Of a stretch of DNA of 64,000 nucleotides, positions 7,819-16,092 are shown piece after piece. Within the stretch, counting starts at the first letter, position 1. Every line of letters starts with the position of its first letter. The DNA lies in assembly GCA_903853385.1 (NCBI GenBank), contig CAINTJ010000102.1, forward strand, positions 1 to 64,000, written 5' to 3'. A program made the position numbers and the translations under genes. The notes under the pieces are model-generated. The model was not told the origin of the DNA. It was given only the letters and a program-made list of their open reading frames with translations, and ran no database searches. This DNA comes from an uncultured Gammaproteobacteria bacterium. GTDB lineage: Bacteria; Pseudomonadota; Gammaproteobacteria; Pseudomonadales; Pseudohongiellaceae.

Positions 7819-9987
7819 TCAAAAACTCAGCGATATCCCGGCGAAAAGAGTTCGGCGTGCTCCATATTGCGGTGCGCCTACCCCCACCCCGGTTCCGTCA
7901 CGCAGCAAGTACGATTGGTCGAACAAGTTGACCAACGCCAGCCGGCCTTGCAGTTTGCCGACTGCTGTTTCATTCCAGACATGGGTCAAGGACATATTCA
8001 CCGTGGCATGTTGCCCCAGTGTGGCTGCGTTGGGCTCTCCATTGTCGGAAGTGCGACGCATGCCACTGCCATACAGAAAGTCGGCACTGAGCTGGGAGTC
8101 GCCGAAATCATAGTGCACACCACCCGATAAGGAATAGGTTTGATCATGATCCAGGTAAACAAAGTGGTTGGCGATATAGCTTAATTCATCCGGGGCAAAC
8201 AACGATTGGCCCGAGATGATGTTTTTGCCCTGCGCTTTCTGCACGGTAAAATTCAGGAACCCGCCCCACAGCTTGTCGTTGTAGATGGCCGAAAATTCCA
8301 GACCTTGCGCACGGCCTTGCCGGTAGTTGAATGGCGACAGAATGAGCGCTTGTCCGAATTGGCCTTCGTCGATCAGGTTGGCAACTTTCTTGTAGTAAGC
8401 ATCGGCTGTCAGGGTCAGCAAAGCATTTAGCTTCCGGCTGATACCAACATCGAAATAATGTGTTTTCTCCGATTTGACATTATCCGATACCGGGATGGAC
8501 GCAGCATTGGTCGTATGGGCGTAGAGATTGATGCTGCCTTGGGAGGCCAGTTCCTGCGGTGGTGGTGTGAAGTAGCGCGAATAACCGGCGTGAAAAGCGG
8601 TGTCGTCGTTCAAGGCATAGGCCAGATTGAGACGGGGACTCCATTGATGTTCATCAACAAACGCTGCAACCTTGTCGAAGCGCAGGCCGTAGTTGAGCGT
8701 CAATGGCTCGGCAATATGCCATTCGTCTTGCATATACAGGCTGGTGAGGCTGCCGGTTTTGCCGGAATTGTCGACTATGGAAAGCGGATCTGTTCCCAGT
8801 TGCGCGCCCGTATTGTCAGCAGGGAACACAGCAACCGTGTTATTGCTGTGCGTGGTCTGGCGCGCATATTCGACGCCTGAGCGCACCGTGTGTGTGTTGT
8901 TCAGCTTGTAGCTGGCATCAAGCTGGACACCATTGGCGGTATTTCCGCGCAAGCTATTGGTTGCAACACCATTGAATATCAGGTCGCCAGCCAGGTCGGG
9001 TGTGTAATGCAGCTCGGAATACTGGTGAAAGCCGGAAACCTGAAAGTTCAAATTCCCCAGGCTCTTTTGATAAGACAAGACTATATAGCGGTTGGTCTCC
9101 GCTTGATGGTCGTTGAGCTGTGCTGAGGGCAAGCTGCTGAAGCCCTTGCCGGCGTCGCTAATGCCTGTCAGCGAAAATGCGACTGCTTGACCGGGATTGT
9201 TCGGTATCTGGAATGTTCCGCTATAGGTGCCAAACATGAGCCCGTAGCGGGTGTCATCGTCGGTGAAATACGACAAGCTGCCAAAGGTTTTGGCTTGGCG
9301 GGTATCGTCGTGAAGTGCACTTTTCCCGGGGAGTGGATTTTCAATGCCAAGTGAATTGGAGACATGGCTGGCGGACAGATAATAATTGAAATTACCCTGA
9401 CTGCCGAACAACTCGGCGCTGGGTTCAGCATAGTTGTTGCTGCCTGTAAGCATGCCAATTTGCCCACCCGGCTTGGTGCCACCTTCCTTGGTTTGAATGT
9501 CGACAATGCCGGCAGTGCGCAGGCCATATTGCGCGGGTAATGCGCCGGTAACGAATTCCACTTTATCAATCTGGCGGGTATCAATTGATTGCCCGAAGCC
9601 GGAAATGCTTTCCGGCAGCTGCACGCCATTGACCCGGTACTGGACGTTGCCATGATCATCACGGATGTGAATCGATCCGGAACCTTTGGAATCTTCAGAG
9701 ACGCCGGGTAGCCGCAACAACACTTCATTGAAGGGTGTGTCTTCGCCCTGGCCCAGCGTTTCGATCTTGTGTTCATCCAGCGTGTAAACTGTGGTTCCGA
9801 TTTTTGGCGACAGTTCGATACGAGCGCTCTTGAGATGGGCGCCGATTATTTCTATGACCTCAGGTGTTGCATCGGTGCTGGTGGCGGTATTGCCCGCGCT
9901 GCTGACCGTTTGGGAATGAACTGTGGAAGCCAGTGACAAACTTGCCAGCATTAGCGGCAATTTGCGCATGCATGTAATACGTTTCAT
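7819..9987 (-). CDS. TonB-dependent outer-membrane receptor, metal-type context
   Basis: A 722-residue TonB-dependent receptor. A signal peptide (MKRITCMRKLPLMLASLSLA, cleavage near VHSQ) is followed by a plug with VIEIIGAHL, FNEVLLRLPGVSEDSKGSG, IHIRDDHGNVQYRVNGVQLP and the FVTGALPAQYGLRTAGIVDI segment. The barrel ends RRTLFAGISLSF, with a terminal Phe. Upstream on the same strand, 176 bases away, is a small DUF2946-like protein rich in His and Cys. Such proteins are often seen beside copper or other metal receptors, so a metal or metallophore substrate is inferred. The 3' end faces the GAF-GGDEF gene. Confidence 0.88.
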   Translation of the reverse strand: MKRITCMRKLPLMLASLSLASTVHSQTVSSAGNTATSTDATPEVIEIIGAHLKSARIELSPKIGTTVYTLDEHKIETLGQGEDTPFNEVLLRLPGVSEDSKGSGSIHIRDDHGNVQYRVNGVQLPESISGFGQSIDTRQIDKVEFVTGALPAQYGLRTAGIVDIQTKEGGTKPGGQIGMLTGSNNYAEPSAELFGSQGNFNYYLSASHVSNSLGIENPLPGKSALHDDTRQAKTFGSLSYFTDDDTRYGLMFGTYSGTFQIPNNPGQAVAFSLTGISDAGKGFSSLPSAQLNDHQAETNRYIVLSYQKSLGNLNFQVSGFHQYSELHYTPDLAGDLIFNGVATNSLRGNTANGVQLDASYKLNNTHTVRSGVEYARQTTHSNNTVAVFPADNTGAQLGTDPLSIVDNSGKTGSLTSLYMQDEWHIAEPLTLNYGLRFDKVAAFVDEHQWSPRLNLAYALNDDTAFHAGYSRYFTPPPQELASQGSINLYAHTTNAASIPVSDNVKSEKTHYFDVGISRKLNALLTLTADAYYKKVANLIDEGQFGQALILSPFNYRQGRAQGLEFSAIYNDKLWGGFLNFTVQKAQGKNIISGQSLFAPDELSYIANHFVYLDHDQTYSLSGGVHYDFGDSQLSADFLYGSGMRRTSDNGEPNAATLGQHATVNMSLTHVWNETAVGKLQGRLALVNLFDQSYLLRDGTGVGVGAPQYGARRTLFAGISLSF

Positions 9988-10122
9988 GTTGAACCTGCAA
10001 TCGTACCTATGGTTTGCGAAAGGCTCAGGCGGCTAGAGCGGCTGAACCTTGGAAAGATCAGGTTGATGAAAGTCCGGTAACTGTGCATTGCACAAACCCT
10101 TCAGGAGCTTGCACAACAACAC

Positions 10123-10149
10123 TTGCAGCAGCCCAAAGGTCTGCTGCAA
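10123..10149 (-). repeat. perfect 9-bp inverted repeat (hairpin) between the DUF2946-like and TonB-receptor genes
   Basis: Arms TTGCAGCAG and CTGCTGCAA (10123-10131 and 10141-10149) enclose a 9-base loop. It lies 14 bases past the stop of the DUF2946-like gene and 135 bases before the receptor start, in the direction of transcription. There is no U-run, so it is not an ordinary intrinsic terminator. It may stabilise the upstream mRNA or set the ratio of the two genes. Confidence 0.55.
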
Positions 10150-10163
10150 CTAGTCAGGGATTT

Positions 10164-10499
10164 TCAGGCAGGAATGGGCGGGGGGGCGCGCCCCTGATAG
10201 GGCGAGCACAGGCAGTTGAGGGTGGGGGCAATGCTTTGAGTTACTACCAGGATTGCTATCGCAATACCGGACACAACCAAACTTTGTTCATGTTCGGTGT
10301 CATCACCCAGGGTTTGCACGTGACACATGGCACAATCAATGATTTCGTGCGAGTGGTTGTGCAAGGGGGAATGTTGCAGCAATTGCACGCCAAGCAACAT
10401 GAATGCCATCAAGGCGATCAGGTGGATCCGGCAGGATCTGTGCAATTTGTGCAGAAAGGGGAAGCGCATCGAGACGGTTCGGAAGACTGATGCAGTCAT
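10164..10499 (-). CDS. DUF2946-like small membrane protein with His/Cys metal-ligand motifs
   Basis: About 111 residues with a hydrophobic segment near residues 27-42 (HLIALMAFMLLGVQLLQ). A ligand-rich stretch PLHNHSHEIIDCAMCHVQ follows, with a CAMC pair, then a second hydrophobic segment (GIAIAILVVTQSIAP) and a tail NCLCSPYQGRAPP. The terminal RAPP and the His/Cys spacing resemble DUF2946 proteins found beside metal-related TonB receptors. The start is taken at 10499; ATGs at 10553 and 10469 are also in frame and no strong ribosome site decides. It is probably co-transcribed with the receptor gene downstream. Function unknown; metal sensing or handling is inferred. Confidence 0.6.
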   Translation of the reverse strand: MTASVFRTVSMRFPFLHKLHRSCRIHLIALMAFMLLGVQLLQHSPLHNHSHEIIDCAMCHVQTLGDDTEHEQSLVVSGIAIAILVVTQSIAPTLNCLCSPYQGRAPPPIPA

Positions 10500-10553
10500 A
10501 GTAGTAGGTGTTGGCGGAATTTGTAAATCATCTGCCCGCAAGTTTGACGCCAA

Positions 10554-10835
10554 TCACACGCTTTTACGGGCGATGGCTTGTTGCAGCTGATCCAGACTGC
10601 AACCTTTGATCTCCACAGTTTTGAGCGCATTGGTGTGGCCCGCCACTATAGAGACAGCATTATTGGCCAGGCCCAGGCGTTCTGCCAGCAGGGTGGCCAC
10701 GGCCACATTGGCGCGCCCGTTTTCGGGTGCCACATTTACCTTGATTTTTAGTTTGTCACCCAACCATTCGATGCCGGTGCGAGTGGCGCCCGGGATGACC
10801 TTGATCTGGATACGCAAGCTGGTCTCATTGTTCAT
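10554..10835 (-). CDS. yggU: DUF167/YggU family protein
   Basis: A 93-residue cytoplasmic protein of the DUF167 (YggU) family, whose members have known structures but no settled function. The family signature is complete: VIPGATRTGI, LKIKVNVAPENGRAN, then VATLLAERLGL and VSIVAGHTNALKTVEIKG. Length is normal. In many gammaproteobacteria this gene follows yggT, which is not present here, so the gene stands apart from its usual partner. It is 54 bases upstream of the DUF2946-like gene on the same strand. Confidence 0.9.
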   Translation of the reverse strand: MNNETSLRIQIKVIPGATRTGIEWLGDKLKIKVNVAPENGRANVAVATLLAERLGLANNAVSIVAGHTNALKTVEIKGCSLDQLQQAIARKSV

Positions 10836-11321
10836 GTTCTCAAGGTATCACGATTCAAAATTGCGAGTAGCGTTTACAGAGCCAGGACCCGCTTGCCTAT
10901 CCATCGAATATTGTGGTTATTAAAAGAATGCCCGTTCTTGAAATTGAGCTGAAAACAGCAATTTAAGATAGGTAAAATTTATGATCAGAAAATTCTGATT
11001 GACTAATGTTGCCAAGATGATTTCAATTGGGCTGAGGGGAAAAATATAAAAACCGGCGAGCACCTATATAGTGCTGCGACCAAGAAGTACCGAACGGTGT
11101 GGTTCGTCATTCATGCAGGTTCGGAAAACTCTGTTGTACAGTAACTATTGCCAATATTGACCAGTACTGACTGGTCACTGTATTTGTTACAGTAAAACTG
11201 CTTTGGCTCTGTATTTTATTTTTACTTGTCCCCTCTTTGGATGGCCCTGAGATATTTGCCGGATATACCGGTCAAACTCTGTCTGCCAAATTATCTAATT
11301 CAAATGTCTGAGGCGATTCTG
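10836..11321. other. 486-base intergenic region upstream of the large TonB receptor
   Basis: No convincing gene is seen. The stretch is AT-rich from about 10910 onward. It contains an inverted repeat ATCAGAA-AA-TTCTGAT (10984-10999), a longer one at 11158-11177, and two copies of TACAGTAA (11137-11144 and 11188-11195). These suggest a long regulated leader for the receptor gene. Confidence 0.6.
11158..11177 (+). promoter_or_regulatory. perfect 8-4-8 inverted repeat, candidate operator
   Basis: TGACCAGT-ACTG-ACTGGTCA is a perfect 8-bp inverted repeat about 145 bases upstream of the receptor start. The TACAGTAA copies at 11137 and 11188 flank it nearly symmetrically. The shape suits a dimeric helix-turn-helix repressor. 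No such regulator is encoded next to it in this window. Confidence 0.5.
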
Positions 11322-14300
11322 ATGAGAAGTTCCATTATTAAAAAATTCAAAGCCAAAGCTTTGGTAATTTCTGTTTCTGCTGTAACTGCTATGCTGATAG
11401 CTTCTCCGGTGCTGAGTGCCACGGAGGTCGAGGAAATCCAGGTTACCGGTACCCGTATCAAAACCACTGACGGTATGGCGACCCCCACTCCGGTAACTGC
11501 TCTTTCTACCAGTGAATTGAACGATTTCAATCCTGGCGGTACCGTTGCCGAGCAGCTTGATAACCTGCCACAGTTTTTCAATACCCAGACCGCGCAGCGT
11601 GGCGGTGGTGCACTGTTCGGTTCAGCCGGCGGTTCATTCCTGAACATGCGTAATCTGGGCCAGGCACGTACTCTGGTCCTGCTGGATGGCTCCCGCGTGG
11701 TCCCGGGCGACAAAAGCGGCTCGGTCAACGTGGATACCTTGCCCAATGCCTTGCTGAAAACGGTTGACGTAGTCACCGGCGGTGCATCGGCAGCCTACGG
11801 CGCTGATGCCATTGGTGGTGTTACCAACTTCATTATTGATCGTAAATTCCAGGGTTTTAAAGCGACCGTAGGCACTGGTATCACCGAGATGGGTGATGGC
11901 AAACGCGAAAACCTCTCCTTGGCATTTGGTCATAAATTCGGCGAAAAGCTCAACATTATCGGATCGGTTGACTCAAAACACATCGACCAGATCGAGCGTA
12001 GCGCAGCCGACATGAGTCCCGACTTCTACCAGCGCTGGGGCTGGGTGGGCAACCCGGCTTTCAAGGCCTCTGATCCTGCTGGCACTAACCCGCAGTACCT
12101 CATCAAGCCTTGGGTCCACTCTACCATCCAGTCGCCTTATGGCTTGATTGTTGGTGCCAACGTTGGCCCCGCCCTGGCCTCGCCCAGCGCGGTGGCTGCC
12201 GGTGCTCCGGCGGCGGTGTTCGCCGCCAGTGGCCTGAGCGCTATGAAATTCACCAAGGATGGCTCAGGCATCACGCCCTTCATCAAAGGCGACTACTACA
12301 CGACATCCGGGCAGGCAACCGCGTCCGGCGGGCCGGAAGGAGCACTGCATAACGAAGCGTTCAGCGTGGGTGGCGCCAATGGCCAGGAAGTGGTCGGCCG
12401 CTCCTTCTTCCTCGGTGGCGAATACCTGCTGACTGACAAAATCACCCTGACCGCCCAGGCCATGGCGGGTCGTTCCGAGTCCAACTCTGCCAGTAGCCGT
12501 GCTGGCTATGAAATGGAGGCCCCGTGGACCGTTACCGTATTCCGTGACAACCCGTACCTGCCTGCCAATGTGGCTGCGATCATGGATGCCAACAAATTCA
12601 CCGCACTGCAGGTGAACAAGGTTGGCTCCTTTATGAATGTCCCGGAAATCGGCTCCGGCCAGAGAGATCACAACGTGCTGACTACCCAGTCATGGGCGTT
12701 GGGTTTCGATGCTGACCTGAATGACAAGTGGTCGCTGAAAGGCAGCTTCCAGGATGGCACATCAGGACGCAATTCAACAGTAATCAACAAACTGCGTTCT
12801 GATCGCATGTTCCTGGCTGCCGATGCCGTGCGTGACCCTAAAACCGGCAACATCGTTTGCCGTGTATCGCTGGTTAATCCGACCCCGGCCCAGTTGGCTG
12901 CCTCGCCTTCCATCAAGGGGCTATATACTTCGGTTGAAGACAATTTACGCTCGCTTGATGGCACCACAGCACGCAAGCCGCTGTATTCACCAATCGGTCT
13001 GGATGCCGGCACCATCAGCGGTTGTGTGCCCTACGATGTGATGGGCAATGGCAACATCACTTCGGGTACCGTGAACTACGTGGGTACCACCAAAACCGGT
13101 CTGGGCTGGGTCAAACAGACGTTTTCCGAAGTTCTGCTGACCGGTGAAGTGTACAAGGGCTGGGGCTATGGCCCGGTTTCGGTGGCGACGGGCGTCAACT
13201 ATCGTAAACAAAGCTTCCACGATGGTTCACCTGATTACGCTACTGAAGAGTTGGGGCCACCCCGCAACGATCCTGCGCTGGGCATCCAGGGTATTCCCGC
13301 CGGTATCGCGTTGAATGGCAGCCCGAACCTGCACCAGTTCTCCACCACGCCAGAGATCTATGGCGGCTACAATGTGAAAGAGATGTTCGCTGAGCTGCAA
13401 TCGCCGTTCTGGCGTTCACAGTCCGGCAATCAGAGTATTGGGGGTTCGGTTGCCTATCGTGATTCCAATTACTCGACTTCCGGTCATGCCAAGACCTGGA
13501 AAGCCGGTGTCGATATCCAGCTCTATTCAGACCTGCGTGTGCGAGCAACCCGCTCCAAAGACGTGCGTGAGCCTACATTCTCCGAGCGTTTTGATTCTCA
13601 AGGGGGCGGCGGCTCTGTTAACGATCCGAGCAAACCAAGCCTCGGCTCGATACAGATTACGACCGTGGTAGTGGGCAATCCGAATTTGAAACCTGAATTT
13701 GCCAACACGGAAGTAATCGGTTTTGTTTATCAGCCGTCCTTCCTGTCGGGTGTGCAGCTTTCCTCTGACTGGTACAAGGTAGCTGTGACAGGTGCTATCG
13801 GCTCACTCGGTACACAGCGTATCGTCAATGACTGCGTGTCTGGTGTAGCTCCTGCATTGTGCGCGAACGTTGAGCGTGATGACGCGGGTATCATTGGTCG
13901 TGTGTTCAATCCTTACCTCAACGTTGCTTCTGCCTTTGTAATGGGGGTTGATACTGAGCTGGCTTACAAAATGGAGCCCAATCTCTTCAATTCACTTCCT
14001 GAAAAGCTCGCACTCAGATTGCTCTATGGTCACGTGACCGAGCGCTCCAACGTGTCGGTTGTCGGTGCTGCCAGCATTGATATTGTCGGTGGCGTGGGCG
14101 CCCCCAAAAATACTGCCACCTTGGTTGCCAACTACGATGTCGGCGCCTGGGGCCTCCAGTTATCAAGCCGCTGGATTGACACGGTAAGGTTGAGCAAGAT
14201 CGGTGGTGGCGGTGTGCTGGCACTCCCGGGTGTTGATTTCGACAACCCGTTTGTTTCATCGCATGTAGTATGGAATGGACAGCTGAGTTACAAGGGCCAA

Positions 14301-14468
14301 ACCAAGTCAGGTGCTGATTGGTCGGTTGGCTTGGCAGTCCAGAACATATTGAACGAAAACCCACCCATCATCGCCAGCGTGTCTTCACGTGGGGGTACGC
14401 AGAACGTCAGCGATACCTATGATGCAGAAGGTCGTCGTTACGCGCTGAACGTCAACTACAAGTTCTAG
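11322..14468 (+). CDS. large TonB-dependent receptor, oligosaccharide/peptide-type
   Basis: A 1048-residue TonB-dependent receptor of the very large class usually linked to uptake of oligosaccharides, peptides or other bulky nutrients. The start at 11322 (MRSSIIKKFKAKAL) gives a normal signal peptide ending near VLSA-TEV. The TonB-box region EVEEIQVTGTRIKT follows, then the plug with NLPQFFNTQTA, LNMRNLGQARTLVLLDG and the GGASAAYGADAIGGVTNFI motif. The C-terminal strand is RRYALNVNYKF, ending in Phe as expected. No substrate-specific enzyme genes lie beside it, so the ligand is open. It has its own leader with palindromes and its own terminator, so it looks monocistronic. Confidence 0.9.
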   Translation: MRSSIIKKFKAKALVISVSAVTAMLIASPVLSATEVEEIQVTGTRIKTTDGMATPTPVTALSTSELNDFNPGGTVAEQLDNLPQFFNTQTAQRGGGALFGSAGGSFLNMRNLGQARTLVLLDGSRVVPGDKSGSVNVDTLPNALLKTVDVVTGGASAAYGADAIGGVTNFIIDRKFQGFKATVGTGITEMGDGKRENLSLAFGHKFGEKLNIIGSVDSKHIDQIERSAADMSPDFYQRWGWVGNPAFKASDPAGTNPQYLIKPWVHSTIQSPYGLIVGANVGPALASPSAVAAGAPAAVFAASGLSAMKFTKDGSGITPFIKGDYYTTSGQATASGGPEGALHNEAFSVGGANGQEVVGRSFFLGGEYLLTDKITLTAQAMAGRSESNSASSRAGYEMEAPWTVTVFRDNPYLPANVAAIMDANKFTALQVNKVGSFMNVPEIGSGQRDHNVLTTQSWALGFDADLNDKWSLKGSFQDGTSGRNSTVINKLRSDRMFLAADAVRDPKTGNIVCRVSLVNPTPAQLAASPSIKGLYTSVEDNLRSLDGTTARKPLYSPIGLDAGTISGCVPYDVMGNGNITSGTVNYVGTTKTGLGWVKQTFSEVLLTGEVYKGWGYGPVSVATGVNYRKQSFHDGSPDYATEELGPPRNDPALGIQGIPAGIALNGSPNLHQFSTTPEIYGGYNVKEMFAELQSPFWRSQSGNQSIGGSVAYRDSNYSTSGHAKTWKAGVDIQLYSDLRVRATRSKDVREPTFSERFDSQGGGGSVNDPSKPSLGSIQITTVVVGNPNLKPEFANTEVIGFVYQPSFLSGVQLSSDWYKVAVTGAIGSLGTQRIVNDCVSGVAPALCANVERDDAGIIGRVFNPYLNVASAFVMGVDTELAYKMEPNLFNSLPEKLALRLLYGHVTERSNVSVVGAASIDIVGGVGAPKNTATLVANYDVGAWGLQLSSRWIDTVRLSKIGGGGVLALPGVDFDNPFVSSHVVWNGQLSYKGQTKSGADWSVGLAVQNILNENPPIIASVSSRGGTQNVSDTYDAEGRRYALNVNYKF

Positions 14469-14544
14469 TTGGAGGGTTTCGACAGGCAGTAGCAGCGGCA
14501 TTATCCCCATGATGTCGCTGCTACGGTCTGAAACAAAAAAGAAT

Positions 14545-14567
14545 GGGGCTTCGGCCCCGTTTTTTTT
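14545..14567 (+). terminator. intrinsic terminator after the large TonB receptor
   Basis: Stem GGGGC/GCCCC (14545-14549 and 14554-14558) closes a TTCG tetraloop and is followed by a G and eight T (14560-14567). It sits 76 bases past the receptor stop codon. Confidence 0.9.
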
Positions 14568-14588
14568 GGCTGCAAAGCAGGGCGGAGT

Positions 14589-15701
14589 TCAGGTCAGGCA
14601 GGCTGGATCAAAAGCATAGCCTCCCTCCAGCCACGCACATACTTCCTGCGCCATCGGATCTGGCAGCCATTGTTGATACAACGCCAGCAAGCGGGATTTT
14701 TCCGCAGCATCAAACTGGACAAGCCCCTGCCACTGAAAGCGTTCGCTATCCTGCGCGAGCTGCGCCAGCACGTGTGGATTGGTGACAACAGCCGCTAACG
14801 AGCACTTGCCGGGTACTGCTTGCTGATAAAGTGCGGCCAGGCTTGCCAGTGGAATTTGCGACAAATAGGCCTGATTCATGGGATTGGCCAGCAGGCCACT
14901 GCACAGTTCTCTGATCGGGGTCAGAGTAAAAACTTCATCCTGATTCAGCAGCGCTCCGGCTTTGGGGTTTTTACTCTGACCGCGTTGATCAAACGGTTGC
15001 AAATGCAGAAACGCTGTCAGGCGTTTGGCATCATTGACCGGATAGTTGTCCCACAGCAGTGGCTTGCGCTGCAGCTTGGCGCCTATTTCGAGCAGATGAT
15101 CGCGTGGGTAGCTATGGGAAATCACCCTGGGGCCTGTCCACAATACATCCACCTCTGCAGGCAAGGCCTGGCCCAGTTGTTCCAGATAATGTTCGGGCTG
15201 CTCGCCGAAATGTTTCACCAGCAAGGGGTCGCTTGAGTAATAGGTCGGACACAACACAAACTTTTCTGCATTGCTGTGCCGGCTGATGCAATCAAAGATT
15301 TGCAGCTGGGTGGTGGCCAGTCCGGGCAATTCACCCAGCATGTCGTCAAACAACACTGCCAGCAGCGGGGCCTGCAGCTGGTTGAGTTGTTCAAGTTTGC
15401 GCAACAGCAGGTCGCGTTTGGTGGCAGAGAAATCCCGATAGAGTTCAAACGGACTAAGGCCAACACCGAATTCGATGCCCAGGCTGGCGCAATGCCGGGC
15501 AAGTGACTTTAGCTCGGTGAAGGTTGAGTCCGGATAAGGCATGAACCATTGCTTGCGCAGATAGTCATCATTCTTGGGCGCGTAAAGATAGGTAGTGAAC
15601 TGTTGCGCCGCCAGAAAGCTGGCATGATCCTGCCGCGCCAGCCAGCTCCATTGCCGCCCAAAAAAACCTTCTACCGTGCCGCAGCGAAAAGGGGGATTCA
15701 C
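14589..15701 (-). CDS. GH84-type beta-N-acetylglucosaminidase (O-GlcNAcase-like), cytosolic, with an in-frame insertion
   Basis: A 370-residue glycoside hydrolase family 84 catalytic domain (NAGidase). Seen in order: GTVEGFFGRQWSW, YLYAPKNDDYLRKQW, the paired catalytic aspartates in LAVLFDDM, CPTYYS, VLWTGPRVIS and LLWDNYPVND, then NPMNQAYLSQ. These match the fold shared with human OGA and Clostridium NagJ. No signal peptide or accessory domain is present, so it should act in the cytoplasm on GlcNAc conjugates. The start is GTG, overlapping the rhodanese stop as GTGA, so the two are coupled. Between PFDQR and IRELCSG lie about 21 extra residues encoded by a palindromic element (14919-14981). 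Confidence 0.85.
   Translation of the reverse strand: MNPPFRCGTVEGFFGRQWSWLARQDHASFLAAQQFTTYLYAPKNDDYLRKQWFMPYPDSTFTELKSLARHCASLGIEFGVGLSPFELYRDFSATKRDLLLRKLEQLNQLQAPLLAVLFDDMLGELPGLATTQLQIFDCISRHSNAEKFVLCPTYYSSDPLLVKHFGEQPEHYLEQLGQALPAEVDVLWTGPRVISHSYPRDHLLEIGAKLQRKPLLWDNYPVNDAKRLTAFLHLQPFDQRGQSKNPKAGALLNQDEVFTLTPIRELCSGLLANPMNQAYLSQIPLASLAALYQQAVPGKCSLAAVVTNPHVLAQLAQDSERFQWQGLVQFDAAEKSRLLALYQQWLPDPMAQEVCAWLEGGYAFDPACLT
14919..14981. repeat. REP-like palindromic element inserted in frame in the GH84 gene
   Basis: Perfect 15-bp arms GGTCAGAGTAAAAAC (14919-14933) and GTTTTTACTCTGACC (14967-14981) enclose 33 bases. The total of 63 bases is 21 codons, so the GH84 frame is kept. GGGTCAGAGTAAAA-type ends recur in gammaproteobacterial genomes near REP-associated tyrosine transposases (Y1_Tnp/RAYT). 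That link is recalled, not tested here. Confidence 0.75.
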
Positions 15702-16048
15702 TGCGCTTGGGAGGAATTGGCTTCAGCAATTTTGCGCAGCTTGCGAACATCCGTGATGCCGCCGGCATTGCTCACTTTGGAAAAGCCGGCAGCATCCAGC
15801 AAGGCCTTGGCCTCACCGGCACGCTTGCCGCTGCGGCAATACAGTACCAGCTCGGCATCCTTGCCATATTTTTTGGCAAGTTCGTCAGCTTTGATAGTGG
15901 CCAGCGGGATGTTGGTGTCACCGCTGATGTGGTCGGCGCTGAACTCTTCGGTAGTGCGCACGTCAATCCACACTTTCTCTGCGAGTGTGGAGCAGCTGAG
16001 CAGCATGGTGAAGCACAACAGCACAAATTTCCTGAAAATGTTTGTCAT
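15698..16048 (-). CDS. periplasmic rhodanese-like sulfurtransferase (PspE type)
   Basis: A 116-residue single-domain rhodanese. An N-terminal signal peptide (FVLLCFTMLLSCSTLAEK) precedes VWIDVRTTEEFSADHISG and the active-site loop LYCRSGKRAGEA, whose Cys carries the persulfide. Length and layout match PspE-like periplasmic thiosulfate sulfurtransferases. The ending GFSKVSNAGGITD is usual for the family. A Cys in LLSCSTLAEK could also be read as a weak lipobox. It is the first gene of a coupled pair with the GH84 gene, although no biochemical link between the two is known. Confidence 0.85.
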   Translation of the reverse strand: MTNIFRKFVLLCFTMLLSCSTLAEKVWIDVRTTEEFSADHISGDTNIPLATIKADELAKKYGKDAELVLYCRSGKRAGEAKALLDAAGFSKVSNAGGITDVRKLRKIAEANSSQAQ

Positions 16049-16092
16049 CGCACTATCCTCTGAAGTGTTGCGGGGACCTGTGGTTAGTCTGC

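Noticed and set aside
10014-10490. A 158-codon frame on the plus strand opposite the DUF2946-like gene.
   Set aside because: It lacks any motif, and the minus-strand frame has hydrophobic helices and clustered His/Cys motifs that fit a real protein better.
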